This document shows positions 1-13,643 of a stretch of DNA of 64,000 nt, in pieces. How positions within the stretch are numbered: position 1 is the stretch's first letter; every line of letters starts with the position of its first letter. The stretch is from positions 48,829,501 through 48,893,500 of the forward strand of contig JANCRA010000001.1 of the NCBI GenBank assembly GCA_024362935.1, in the 5' to 3' direction. Below the pieces are notes generated by a model. It had not been told where the DNA came from. It ran no database searches and worked only from the letters and a program-made list of their open reading frames with translations. Origin of the DNA: Setophaga petechia (Eukaryota; Chordata; Aves; Passeriformes; Parulidae). Position numbers and translations under genes: made by a program.

Positions 1-3000
1 TTGTTGGGGTTTTCCAAGTTATATTCAAATTGTGTCTTGGCAAGAGTTCGAAATGTGAGGAAATTGAGGCTTGCCAAAACCGTGGGAGAAAATACTCAGC
101 AGACATCATAAACTCAGAAGTTTAGGCATTAAGAAGAATATCAAAGATTCCAAAATATGAAAGCATATAAATCTGTTGTAAATTTAAATATAAGAGAGAT
201 TGAAATGATTTGCAGATTTCATGTTAACAGACAAACTCTGCTCAGCTAAAACAGCCACAGGAATGCTGGAAAAAAGCTAAAGCTTAACATGCACCAGTGT
301 TTTAACAAAGTACGGATCAAACACTGTTAACATAAAGTGTAATTAAGGCTAAACTGAGAAAATATGCAAGAACAAGAATAATTTATTCCATTTATAAGAT
401 AAGTAGATGTCACTAAGTAAAAACAAACAATCCAGGTTCAGTTCTGGTTCAAGCAGTCACAAGTAAGTCCCTCGCCGTATCTATGAGTTCCATTTTCAGA
501 ATTTACACAAGTGAAGAAAACTGCCCAGACTTTCAAGTGGAATTATTACCTAAAATGTTCTTGAGATATTTCAATAGCTTCTTTTTTTTCCATTTCATCT
601 TTATACATTTACTGCTACTTTTTTTGTTGGGAAATTCCCACGGACTAGGACCAAAGGCAAGTTTTTGTCATCTTTTATCCTTGGAGAAGAAATCTCATTC
701 GGCACCATGATCCAACCCTAACATCTCTGTGCTGCAGATGTGCCACTTCTGCTAATGCTGTCCTTACTTTAAAGACTCCTAATTCTTTGAAACATAATAG
801 TCTCACTGACAGTCGCTTCCCTGTTTCTCTTAACATCCCAACTCCCACTTCTCAGAGCTCCCTGAAACTGGCAGAAACACTTCCCTTGTGTTGATTAGTT
901 GCCTTGGGGTTAGGGCGAGAAGGATCTGACATCCCCAGCAGCAGCCAGTGGCGCAGGGTGATGTGCAAGACAGAGGAGGATTGTGGCACAAACACCAAAC
1001 AAATGCATCAGGTTGAAAGGGCAGTTGACAATTATTTTGAAGTTGAGATAGGGTCTCTCAAACCTCCTTACTCGTCACAAGAAGGAAGAGAAACTCCTTT
1101 CTGAGCACTTTTTGGGCAGAGGCTGCAGCACAGGACTCCACCAGAAGCACCATGAGGTCAGGAGGAGAGCATGTCCTCTGGGCCCCTGCCCCAGCAGGGA
1201 GCCCAAGTCCTTTCAAGGCCAGAAATTGCTGCATCTCCATGAATGAAAGAATGAAAGAATGTGCACAAGAGCAACTGAAAAGACAAATGGCTTTTTTTTT
1301 TTCCTGGTGGGAATAAGGATTCAGCTGTGACTAAACTGAAGTGTCAGATGAATCCTGAAGACTTCCTGTCTCAAGTCTCAAACCACAAAGATTACAAAGG
1401 CTCAGATCTGGCGCACATGCCCCCAAAAGCAGAGAGGGTGCACAGAAGTAAAGCAAACTGTCTGACTTTCTGCCTGAACAACTCACTGTGAATTAGGTAA
1501 AAGTGGGGATACACTGTGCATCAAAGTTGGAGGAAAGTGCAATTGGAGGGAAAAAAAAAAACAGGGTAAGAAAATATTTTTCATCTACATATAGTAAAAA
1601 CACCTCAATGTTGTTAGCCTGTCTGAGACAAGAATTATGCTGATAGATAGATGAAACAACGCCTATGAGACCCCAGTTTAATTATTAGTTACAATGTTTA
1701 TGATAATCAAAGCCGCACGTCTTGTGTAAGCACCCAGGTTCTCACCACGCAGGTGTTACAAGGCAGGGTTTAGTTCTCACTCCCCCCTCACGCTGAATCA
1801 CAGCCACAGTGGGTCTGGATACCAGACTAACAGGTTCACTGATACAATACACAGACAAAGCAATCCCTACTGGTTTTAATTCTCTTGTTATTTTTCAGGC
1901 TGAGTATTCAGTCCAGAACACATCCACTGAAACACATCATATTCAGTGTCAAGTCAAACACGCCCTGCCAGAAAATGTGAAGCAGTGGGGATATTAAAAA
2001 AAAAAAAAAAAAACACACACCAATTTATACACAGCTCTTTGTTAGTCAATCACCAGGAGGCAAAGCTAGATTTCACTTCTAATACTGAACTAACAGCAGC
2101 ATTAGAAGATGAAAAACTCAGGTCTATTTTACTGGGCTGTGGAACTCTACAGTGTTTCATTGGAACACTCAGGTGCACACCTTTCCTCAAGTTTTATTTT
2201 GTTGTAGGAAACTTCACTTTGGGAAATGAAACCTATGTGCCCTCCAAAACCAAAATACTGTTTAACAGTTGAAAGGATCTACATCAAATGTAGCAGATAG
2301 ACATCATTAACAAAACCTAAAAAGAACTGGAACAAACAGTGTTTGACTGTGGGACTCTTAACAAGAGGATATTTGAGGAGTTTGTGCTAAGCAAAAATGA
2401 CTGGTAGTAGTCATCTCTGATTTATCATCATGATACTTTATTTTTCTTAGTACCTTCTACTGAAGCCGTCAGACCCTTGATGCCTATCTAGTAAGATCAG
2501 ATCTGACTGTGAAAGGTAAATAAAGGTTATCTGCTTAAGAGAAAATGTCTAGTTTTAGGAAATCAAACATTAAAAGCCAGCCAAGTCTGCTGCAAAAACA
2601 GAAATAGAACTAAAAATTTAAAACCTATGCTTAACCACTCCATCAGTTCTGACAAATAAAAACCCACCTGAAATAGTACGATCAGTAATGGAGGACATTT
2701 TGCAAGTAATAGAGCATTTTAAAACAGCTGTAATCAGCTGCTGCCTACAGCAGGTAATATTACTAGAGAAACAAAAATATGTTTTTCTACATTACGCTAC
2801 AGTGTTTATGGGATGTGGTGACTGTCACCATGAATACCACGGAAGTCCATTAGAAAATAAGGAAATGAAAGCCAGAATTGCATCAAAGGCCTCCTGGAGA
2901 ATATTACTTCATTAAAATCACTTCAAATGAAATAAAATGTAACAAAAACCTAAGAATATCACTTTTTTGATGGCTTTCTGTAACTCATTAAAGAAAAAAA

Positions 3001-4675
3001 ACAAACCTACACTCCCCTCTAGGGATTATTTATAAAAGGGAGGAAAGCAGTAACTAAGCGAACTTCCTGAAACACAGCTATGAACCTTTTCCTCAGAAAA
3101 ACGAAAAAGCTGGACTTAGCCAGGAAATCAGACTAAGAGCAAATAACATTGCTTTCTTATCAGTCTTCAAAATCTGAACTATTCCACAGCTCCATTTCTG
3201 CCCTTTTCTAAAACAAACCCAAACTGAATCTCAAACCAATGCCCCTTCCTCCCCAACCCCAGAAATCAACACGCCTTTCAGCATCTCCTGTGCGAAGAGA
3301 TAATGACAAGTAAAAAGTGCCTGGATTGTTCTTACACAGCCACAACACTCTTGACAACAGTGGCATAGTCCAAACCCCTTGGTATATAATTGCCACAGAA
3401 AGGTTGACTTAATACTGCACTGTCAGTGGAGACTTCTTTCCTGTCATGTAGGAAGTTGGCACTTCCATCTCTTAAGCAGAATCCTTATTGTAAATAACAG
3501 TGATATTGATAGTCAGCAAAATTAACTCCTGTGGTTTTCAAAGAGGTTTTTTTTAGATCTTCAAAATGAAAGTTAGCTTAGTTGTGTTCCTACCTTCCTA
3601 AAATACATATATTTAATGTTTGGGAAATATATTCGATCTACTCCTTAGAAGCATCTATGTTACTAAAGGCCTCTTTAATGTGGGGATGTTTGAGCACATA
3701 TCTCATGTTCTGCTTACAGCCTTCAACAGCAATGAGAAGGCTTTGCAACATGCAGAATATAAAGCAACACCAACTTAAAGGGGTTTGCAAGCTGGAAAAT
3801 GCTGTTAAGTAACAGTCAGACTCATAGCAACACTAGTCACAACCTCACTCAGCCTAGATGTTTTCTGTATTAAATTTCAGCTTGCAAATGTTACTTCTTG
3901 CTTGCAGCAAAGAGCATATAAACTGAACAATGTGGAGTTCATTAAGCAATTCCCTGCTGTCCATAGAAATACTCCTCAACTCAGTTTTGGGTTTTTTTTT
4001 TTTTTTAATTCTGTAAGACAGGAGAAAGCTATTGGTATTTCAGCAAGTTATTCCAAATCATAAGCAGTCATTTATCATTATCCTATCTTTCATCTATTAG
4101 GCAAAGCACTGCAAGCCCATCCTCACTTTGCATACTGAGGCACACTGTCCTTCTAGCACATGCCAAATCAAGTAAGATTATTTAATTTCCAGATACTTCC
4201 TACTGAATTATGCCACTTCAGGAAAAATATATGTGAATAAACCTTCACTACTCCTGTCTTCACAGACAGAAATCAATTATGTCAGATCTAATCAGAATAC
4301 AGATTTTAGTTTTATAACAGAGTGAAAATAGGCTTCTAAACTACTGTACATCTAAACATCAAGCCAAAGCTGTTACCTTTCTAATGATCTGCTTGTGTAA
4401 AGCCATGTTTTTTGCACTGCAATTTTTTGCTTTAACAATTTAATCTTTGTTTTCTAAAATTACCATTATACATCAAAGTGGTTTCATCCCTATAGCAGAA
4501 CTAAAATGGAAGGCAAGTATTTTCATATTCATCTTAAATATAGGAATGAAAGAATACAGTCTATATTATAATAACAACATGTGATCAGCATTTGTTTTTA
4601 GGCTAATCCCAACATATCTGAAACATATGCATTGTTTTAGCCTTTAAAACAAACATCTATAGGGTCAGCAAAATT

Positions 4676-4740
4676 ACTAAAACAAACAAACACAAAAAAC
4701 CCCCACAAAAACAAGCAAAAAACCCACAAACCAACCCCAA
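4676..4740. repeat. A/C-rich low-complexity tract
   Basis: The stretch consists almost only of A and C, with repeated AAAC and CAAA units and no G beyond one or two positions. It looks like a decayed simple repeat. Confidence 0.55.
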
Positions 4741-7700
4741 CTTTACTTCCTTGTCTGAAAACAAGTAGTATTCTTAAGAAATTTGTCAGACATCCGTGCT
4801 ACGCAACCGTTTGTATAAAGCAATGGCACAGATGTTTCTCACTGGATAAGGTAAAAAAGCAAGACGACCAATTAAGGCACTTGATCCATGGCAAACAAAT
4901 GGGAACTTCCAGGATCCAAAACTTTCCTCCCTCTATTTTCACAAAGGACTCTCAGGGGTGAACTTCCACCAAAATCACCTACTACTGTTCAAACAGTGAT
5001 GCCTCCATTTATCTCATCCTCAGCTTTTTATCACCTTCTGCTGATTATAACATCTGAGCTACTCTCCCAGGCAACCTTACCAACCTTTATTCCATCAAGG
5101 ATTTGTACTGTGAGGGTAGGAATTTGAAAATTTATTCCAAATTGAACTTACAGGCTCTCCAGTTGTGAGAGACAGTCTTGATGACGGCCTCCTCGTTTTC
5201 ACACAAAAGGAGGTGACATTTTTAAATATCCCCCTAATCTGACTGCCCTTGGTTTAACCCACCATGACATAATTATGTAGACAAAACCTCAAAAACATGA
5301 TAAAATGGATGCAATTGCTGCAACTCAGAGGTGATATTTTGCATTTCCCTGGTGGCAAACAAACTAAAAATAAAATGAAAAAAAAAAAAAAACAAAAACC
5401 CAGAACACCAACATGTTACTGGTTTCTTTTTTAACCTCCCTTTGCTCAATTTTTCAACTTCCTGAGGTGGTATTAACTATATGGGAGCCAGAGGGGAATG
5501 TACCTGAAATTAAAAGTGAAAAAACATCTTTAAACTTAAATTTCAAGGAAATATTTTGATGTTCAGTAAATAGCAATTTGCCTTTGGCACTTGCCATTGT
5601 CCATCATCTTTATCTACTACTGTATTTATGTTCCTATTCTACGTACAGCAGCAACCTCAAGAAATTGCACAGCCTTTACAAATCTCTTGCAGCTCTAAAG
5701 ATTCCCAGCAAAACTCTAAGGTGCACAATGTGAGAAAGGCTGCTATTACTGTTGCTTAACTCATCCTCAGTCCCACCCATTTTCCTGGCAGAAGGGTAGG
5801 GATCACCCTGTACAAGTCATTGAACTCTTGTTTTTTACCCTGCAACCTTCCACTTTGATCCCAGCAACTCCCCTTTGAACTTGCAAGCAAGCCTTTAGTT
5901 TGTTGGATTCACTTGGCTGCAGCATGTTCTGTGGTTCACTAATTGCTACCTGACCAGCAGCAAAGTGCTACGTACAAGACAACTCTGAATTTCAGCTGGA
6001 AGCAAGAGCTGTACCCTTCCATTTATTTAGTGTGTGGGCAGGCTTTCCAAAGGCATGGCTTAGCTAGCTAAACTTGCTCAGCTTCTAAATTAGGAGCAAA
6101 AGGTTCCTACCTTGCTTCCAACAAGTGCATAGATTTATACAACTTTTGGATCAACAAAAAAACCCAGCATCATTCATCAGCTTTGAATTCTCTGGGCAAT
6201 GCTTTATCCCAATATCACTTAATTTCAGAGCGAGATAAGCCAAGAGGACTTAAGACAACTCAGCTGACTGCACTGCAATGCACAGCACAAAAAAGCCACA
6301 GTCAGTAACAGAAAGTTCTCCAGGATTGTTTGAAGACTCACCAGGCTCCACTGAGTGAGCTACCTGTAACAGCTGCACCTCAAAGCTTAGTGACATGGCT
6401 AAACGAGAAGGGAATGTCTGTTTGGGAGGCACTGTTTTCCACCCAGTTATTTTCAGGCATAATCATTGAAAACTAGAACTAATGATTGAAAGTAACAAAT
6501 TAGCCTTGGGGAATAAGTTGCCAAAGGTTTTGAGTAGCATTTGAACAAAGAATATACAGTTTGTTTACATATGCCAAGCCATACAGCCTCAACTGAATTC
6601 TGTAAGTTTTCTGTGTCTCAACTCTCTCAATTAAAAAGAAATTATTTCCTTAATCATCCAGCTTTTAGTTCTGACATTCCTGAAACAAGTTACAAAAGAA
6701 TTAGTATTACAAAAAGAATTACAGCAAGAAAAAAAAAAAGTTTTCAGATTTTGAAAAAACTACCTGGAAGCTGTGGTGTCTTTCAACCAATTATTATTGT
6801 CTCTGTTTAACTAACATAGGACAATGAAGCTTCTATTTTTCTAAAAAAGCAACTCACTGAAGAACCAAGCTAAAGTCAAAATACCTATGTAAGGGAAATG
6901 ATGATGACTCAAGTTGGGAGAAAAATATAAGAGTTCAGAACGCATTCTTATCATAGTTTTCCTCAAGCTCATCCATATATGGTTTAGGGAAACAAAATAC
7001 CCACCCAAGGAACCTATGACTCACAGAACCGAAACATGAGTTTTAAGCATCATCAAAAGTAAAGCCTATAAATTAGGCAAAAAATAGTAAAAAAAAAAGC
7101 ATACTAAGCTAGTCTTACTGCTGAAAACCCTTTCCAAATTGGTAACTTGAAAAAAGATCTTAGAATTCAAATGGTCCATAACGTTTTTTTCTAACTTACC
7201 CCATCTTAAATGATGAGAATTTCAGCTGCCCTTAAGCTAAAAGCCTAGACTTGATGCTTCCTGAAATAAAACCCAAAAAGATAAGGGAGGACAGTACTAT
7301 AAAGATTCATACTCAGGCAGGCAGCTAAAACAAATGTCATGGCTTTTAGTTTGCCAACTGCAGAACTCAGCCCCATGGCTCATCTAAATTTATCTGAGTC
7401 CTGTAGGACATCAAGAATACCCAGGAGGCCCCAGTGTCACCTATGACACTTGGGCAACCCCATGCTTTAAAAAGGTTTAGGAGAAAAAAATCCACCAAGC
7501 CTCTGGCCATCACTGAAATTCATCTATTGCTTTGTAGCAGCTGTGTTCCTCCACTGAAGAGCTGGAATCAGAACCACAGTATCTGCTCACTGCCAAATTA
7601 CTGCACCCAGTAAGTGAAATTAAGTGATAGTGAGTTTAAACATTGTCCAGAAAAAACTCCTCACCCAAAAAAAGTAGAACTGCAATATAGCAACAGAGGA

Positions 7701-8439
7701 GTAAACAAGCCAGAGAACCCTCCTTTCGATTTCCAAGCCAAGCAATCTCAATGCCTTTTGTCCTAAATTAGCACATTCATAGACAGAGTGAAAGAAATTC
7801 CTTTACAAAGCAAACTATACCCATGCAGATCTGTTTTACTAAATAGAGATAACTATGTTCTCTATCATTATAGCCCAAGACTTTCCATCTTTTCTCTTTT
7901 ACTTTTATCCCTGCATTGCTGACACTTTTCCCAGAAGTTTCACAGGTATCATTATCTCATTCATCTGTAGAAATCCACAATTCTTTATCCTGCTCACTCT
8001 CAAAGAATCATTAAGGCAAATCTCTGGAGAAACAGTCCCCAAAAATAATATTTTAAAAATAGGTGGCGGCTTTTAGCTGTTCAGCAACTTAGAGATTTAT
8101 TTATAAAAGTCCATGCTAAGTTACTGAACTTGAAAATATATCCCAAAAGCAAGCATCTGGTTTCCATCTGTCCTCATGGGAAACTGGAATAGCTTTACAT
8201 GAAAATGAAATATTGGGGTGCAAAAGAGCAAGATCTCAGAAGGGATGAATAGAAACAAAAATTGGAGGGGGGAGAACTATCAAGAAGCTAAAATCACAAG
8301 CTACAAAATAAAAAGAAGATAAAAAAACCACACTCCATATTTTTGAATCATATAATGCCTCAATTGAGATGGCTACGATACACAGAATATCACCATAAAA
8401 TATTGAAACACGACAACCCATACACAGTAACATCATACC

Positions 8440-8690
8440 ACTTCAGAAGGTTGCAAGTATGTGCCCTTCTTGTCCTTCAGCCCAACCTTTTATACCCCTG
8501 ATGTTGATGCATTGCACCTGTGTGCCCTCTGTTCCCTGTGGTGGTTGGTCAGTGCCCCTGGGCACTCCATGGCTCATTGCTGTCAATGCTGCTCACCTGC
8601 TGCTCACAGCTGCAGCCCACTGGGGATGAGGCTGGACACAGCCCCACCCCAGTCACCACAAACTGTGTGCCTACAATATCATATGAAAAA
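8440..8690 (+). mobile_element. LTR-like block (possible solo LTR fragment of an avian endogenous retrovirus)
   Basis: The block is GC-richer than its surroundings. It holds a TTTTATACCCC TATA-like motif at about 8490, then Cys/Leu-rich spurious coding and a run of CTGCTCACCTGCTGCTCAC-type sub-repeats. The layout, and what I remember of bird ERV U3/R sequence, suggest an LTR remnant, but I could not find paired TG...CA ends or a target-site duplication. Boundaries are approximate. Confidence 0.35.
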
Positions 8691-11600
8691 TGAGCAAATA
8701 ACAGGCCTACATTCAAATTTCCTTTCAGAAGTGAAAAAAAGATATAACTTCTGTACTAAATAATGAGACTTGTTTACAGAACATATTGATTTTAAAGACA
8801 TACACCTGGAAGTACTTGCCAACACATGCAAATATTAAGCACCTACTACTACACACAGGGCTGGCAAAGCACAATTTTGTCCATTGGTATTTGAGCACCC
8901 TCTAATCAAAGTGGACTTGCATTAAGTCAGCTGCACCTCCAGTTCCTTTCCAGGGCACACAACAATTCCATGTTTAAAAAACCTAGCTGCAATACTGCCT
9001 TACACGGAACAAAGGGAAGCTTTTATTTGCCCTTCAAATATTTTGCCAACATTAAATTACAAGTTACAAAACATCTAAATTGGTTTTCCACAAGGGGTAC
9101 TTGTATATCTGCCTACATAAATATACAGCTTTAAATCTGTAAGTAAAGGTTTTGAAGGCAGTACTTTAACTATCCCTTCCAACCTCCCAGACAAGCTACT
9201 TCTTGCCCCTTGTTTAATTTCTCTTAATTTTATTTTTTCTTCTTAGCACAAGAAGAAGAGAGGAAGCCAAGCGAAAACCTAAATAGGTTAACTATCAAGT
9301 TAAAATATTTATAATAATGAATCTGATAATAAAGAATTTCCTCTCTTGCCTTTGCCATAGACTACAGAAGTTTCCTTTGTAGCTTTTAAAAGGTGAAGTG
9401 TCACCATGCCCTGACCACTGTGCAAACTGGGGTGCTGGAGTACATTCTCAAAGTAACACCACTAACCATCCAACCATTGTGTTCTTTTAAAGCAGCAGCA
9501 AACCAGGGCATTATCTCAGAACTGATGGATTCTTTCAAAACTAACCTCAACATCCTTGCATTGTAGTCCAAACTATCAGCAGACTGTGTGAAAGTAGATA
9601 AAATCTCAGAAGTAAAAATGAAAGATAAATAAAAAGCAGTAATAGCAAAATAAAATATGTCTTAAGATTTTCCTATTGTATTTCACCAGACCATATTTTG
9701 AAGGCCAGCTTGGCTTCACATTGACAGTATCTCCTTAATCTTGCATGTGAAAAGTAACAGCTTAAAATATTTTATTTCTTTCTGTTTCATTTTGGGAGAA
9801 GAGGCAGGAACAGAAGAATATAATTATGGAGAACACTCAATATTAAAATGGCTTATCTTGCCACCCTGATTATATTCTCAAGCTCCCTTCCCATGGGCAG
9901 CCATCATCTCCAGTTAGCATGAGTTAGTCTGACTCCAAGAAGCATCTTCTTCCAGGCTACAAAGAACAAATAAACAACCAGAGCAGATCTGTTAAAGAGC
10001 AGGGCAAGGAAATGTTCACAGGCAGAGGAACCAGGAGAACACTGCCTACACCTCTGGTTTCTTGGGATACAGACAGAATTCAAAACAGCTGAGACCATGA
10101 GACTGCAAAGCAGCAGAGCCACAAGACACATCTGTCACACCCCCAGATGCCAGGACCAAGGCTATTCCTTTGATCACTGTTAGTTTGATCCTGACTTAGC
10201 CTTCAGCTGTCAGGTAGCCAACAGTGGTGAGTCAGATCCTACACTAAGTGGGAAGGCTGAGAACAGTAGGGGATCAGGCTAACTCATGATTAATTTAATT
10301 TCCAAACCATTCATCTCCGTACCTAACCAGAAGCAGCCTCAGACAAGTTAGTACCTGACTGGGACACACCTGCCATGCCTTTCCTGTATCCAATGTTAAC
10401 CCTGCCCATACAGTTATGGTGACAGGAGAAAGTGGGCCAGCCCACCTGCCTGTGACTCAGTGGGCCCTGGAAAGTGCATTTCTGAGCGACCTGCCCGTCT
10501 CCCTGGGAGTCAGAAAAGCAAATGACACACTAGATACAACATGTTGTTCTTCTAATGAGCTGGTATAATACCTGTCTTTCATCAAGAAACTTTTAATGCC
10601 ACCTTTACAAGTTTCACTCAGGGAGATGCCCTAGGCATGAACCACACCACAAGGTACTCCCTTTCTCAGACTGAGCAAAGGGAATCCCTTAGTCAGGGCA
10701 GCTAAGCACTGAAGAACAGGACAACGGGAAAAACAAGAAACAACAAGCAGGCTGCAGAACTGCAGCCTCTTACAGAAGAAAGTACTCACACAACCACTCA
10801 AATACATGGCACTTAGGGCTGGGAACCAGCACTGTCACCCTGGAGATGGATGTTTGTCAGATCTGCAACCACGTCACCTCTTTTTAATCAGTTAATACTG
10901 ATTAACTCACTGAAAGACGTAGTCCTCTCATTAAGGGGAGGATAATTTTCCACAAAAAGCAGTCAGTCACTGGTAAAGGGATATGGTATGGACCTCAACC
11001 AACGCTTCTCAAGGAACTTTGCACTGCTGAAAGGAAGGCCTGAACAGCAGTCATGGCCTACAACTGCTGCTGTTTTCTTTGAAAACAAGAAGAGATGCTT
11101 TTCCCTAGGTGATGGATTCACAGGCCAATCTCCTCCAATATGTTCACTCACATCATTGAATCAAAACAGCAATCTTCTACCAAAAAACATTTAGCCCTAG
11201 GAAGCTTTTGAGAACTAGAGGAATTTATTTGCTTGTGCTGCTGCTCATTCTACTTCAGGTTCAATAACCCATATGTGAGCATCCTGCTTCCCTCCTGCAA
11301 CAACTCCCAAAACAGAGCCACAGCTTATACCAAAGATATGCAGGGATTCAATAAACTCTATGATTTAGTAATGAGACTGGGCCAAGCTGTAACTTCTACA
11401 GCAGGTACTTCAACTAGCAAAGGGAGGCTGCACCTCAGTGACACAGTGGTATCACCATGGTGGAAATTACATGGTGAAAACATCTCCCAGACTCTGAGCA
11501 GAAGTATTTTGATCCATTTAGCTCAAAGGTTAACTATTTAAATCCATCATTCTGTTAGCCAGTAAGAATGGTGATGTAGCACTTGACGCCAAAAAATGTT

Positions 11601-11924
11601 CCTAGTCACTTGGGGGAGGGGAAAAAGCATTAATAAGACCTGCTTTTAAACAGAATAATTAAACAAAACTGAAACTCAAAAGGAAGAGGAAATAGAATAG
11701 GTGATATAAAGCTGCAAAAAATCTTTGTCAAGCCACATAATTAACATCTAATAAGTTTTCTAAAATGCTGTAAATCAAGACAGATTACAGGCTATGGCAA
11801 CATATCTTTCAATCACTGACATTTAAGTCCATAGACTTTGCCAAACCACTTACACATTTTTATCCTCCAAACCACTGTTAGGATGACAATCAATTCTCTT
11901 TAAAAAAAGAAGCAGCTAACTTAC

Positions 11925-12076
11925 CTTTGCAGAGTCATGTTCAAATTGCCTGTACATGCCTTGATCTTGTTTTGTGCTTCTAGATGAGTCATGCCATCCG
12001 TGCTTATCCCATCAATGGTGAGAACCACATCACCGATCCCCACATGTGCTTGGGCTGCCTTGCCACCGTCATTAAG
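11925..12076 (-). CDS. PDLIM5: PDLIM5 coding exon 3, residues 33-82 plus two bases (PDZ C-terminal half)
   Basis: This 152-nt exon starts after TTTTAG (AG at 12078-12077) and ends CTGCAAAG then GTAAGT (GT at 11924-11923). Translated from phase 0 it gives LNDGGKAAQAHVGIGDVVLT and continues IDGISTDGMTHLEAQNKIKA, then CTGNLNMTLQ and the first two bases of an Arg or Ser codon. It holds the GDVVLxIDG core strand and the MTHLEAQNKIK helix, both diagnostic of Enigma/ALP-type PDZ domains. The His (MTHLEAQ) at the start of the second helix contacts the ligand carboxyl-end side chain in such domains. Compared with the mammalian sequence as I recall it, position 45 is Gly rather than Arg and 43 is His rather than Asn. 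The exon ends in phase 2, so the next exon lies beyond the left edge. Confidence 0.96.
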
Positions 12077-13231
12077 CTAAAATGTCACAAGAATGGTAAA
12101 TGAGAAATTTGGGTGGTTTATGTTTAATATAAATACAAAATCACAGTATTTTATTCACAGTGCTGTTTCATGCAAAGAGAAAAAACAAGGTATCTTTTCT
12201 CATTTGTGAGTCCTGTGAAAATTGCTGCAATACCTATAGGTATTCATTCTTATTTTGCTTCAGTGACAGGAAAGAACTGCACATATAGCCTGCTTTTCAA
12301 AATCAAACTCCACTTCTTCTTTACTGGGTGGGAGCTATGGACATTCACAAACAGGGACAAGCATTCACAGTTTCCTGCACTCCAAGTTCCAGCCACCTTT
12401 CACTTCATACATGAAATTTTGAGGAGAGAGAAAGGCTGTAAACCAGCTTTTTCCAATCTAAATTTTCCACTTAAAAATCTCTTCATCATTCATTTATTCG
12501 TCAAAAACTGGTCATGAGCAGGGAAGACTCTGTTAATAGTGAAGCTGACTTTTCCCCAGCTACAGCTACCAGAAAGTCAAAAGTTCAACATCACAGATTG
12601 CTTGCAGGACATTGTTTTGCCTTTCCCTCAGTAGGTTTACTGGCCCCAGTAACCTGCAGTATATTCAAATTATGATAAGAAAAGTTTCTTGAGAAATCTA
12701 ACTCTTTGATCAAGGTCACTGTCAAAGTTCAGTTCAACTGCTTTGGTCCACTTGAATGAAACAATATTGCAACAGAAACCTCTGTAAAGTTCACACTATT
12801 GGCCCCAATTGAACAATAAATCAATCTTCTCATGTGATGCAATTGAATTTCAACTACCTTCATTCCCAAGAACAGAAACAGAAATCAAAGTAACATGAAA
12901 TAAGATCTATGCACTGATTTATGTCCCTGGTCCTCAATCTTCTAATCATTTTATAGCAGGCTGAAAAATCATCCTGGATGGTGTAAATTCCCTCTATGTT
13001 TTCAACAGCAGAGAAGTTGGAAAAAGCAGTCTGCTTACAGCAGAGATATTGTAGCTGCTGGTGCTGTGTGTGCATAACCTCCCAACTCTGTCCTCTGCCT
13101 GCAAGCATGAGTCTGTTCCTTGAAGAAATCACCGCTTCTAAGGAAGTGCTGCAAACAACACAATTACTATATCTTCATTTCTAAAGCAGAATTCACCTTG
13201 AACCAAAATGGACTTCAGCACATGACTTGAG

Positions 13232-13643
13232 AGCTGGTGGTGTTCAGCCTGGAGAAAAGGAGGCTCAGGGGAGATCTCATCCCTCTCTACAACTGCCTGA
13301 AAAGAGGGTGTAGTGATGTGAGGGTCAATCTCTTCTCCCAGGTAACAAGTGACAGGGGGAGAGCAAACTCAATTTTATATTGAGTTATATAATATTTCTA
13401 AATATTATAGAAGGTTTAATTTGGATACTAGGAAAAAATTCTTCATGGAAAGCATTGTCAAACACTGGAAGAGGCTATCCCAGGAAAATAACAGAATCAC
13501 CACCCCTAGAAGTGTTCAAAATATGCATGGATAAGGCACCTGAGGACATGGTTTAGTGGTTAACATGGTGGTGCTGCAACCTTGGTGGTCAGTTGGTGAC
13601 CCTTAGAGGTCTTTTCCAACCTTGCCAATTCTATGATTCTATG
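13232..13643 (+). mobile_element. CR1 LINE 3' fragment
   Basis: The fragment has typical CR1 sequence from 'TTCAGCCTGGAGAAAAGGAG' through the GAGGACATGGTTTAGTGGT segment, and ends CCAATTCTATGATTCTATGA, the CR1 terminal short tandem repeat. It is 5'-truncated, as nearly all CR1 copies are. It carries an internal AT-rich insertion or drift at about 13375-13415, including a near-perfect ATAATATTT/AAATATTAT hairpin. Its 3' end belongs to the same subfamily as the copy at 43057-43830. Orientation is opposite to PDLIM5. Confidence 0.93.

Larger units (their letters stand above)
1..11924 (-). other. PDLIM5: PDLIM5 intron 3, partial
   Basis: This is sequence downstream of exon 3 in the gene sense, starting GTAAGT at 11924 and running off the left edge. 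I searched for the next PDLIM5 coding segment (the Ala/Pro/Ser-rich linker after the PDZ) and did not find it. Apart from the LTR-like block near 8.4-8.7 kb and low-complexity A-rich tracts (about 1993-2013, 4676-4740, 5379-5393), nothing recognisable stands out. Confidence 0.75.

Noticed and set aside
1..11924. The next PDLIM5 exon (Ala/Pro/Ser-rich linker) in the left part of the window
   Set aside because: I looked for minus-strand coding with AG and GT flanks and linker-like residues after the LQR junction, and found no convincing match. It most likely lies outside the window.
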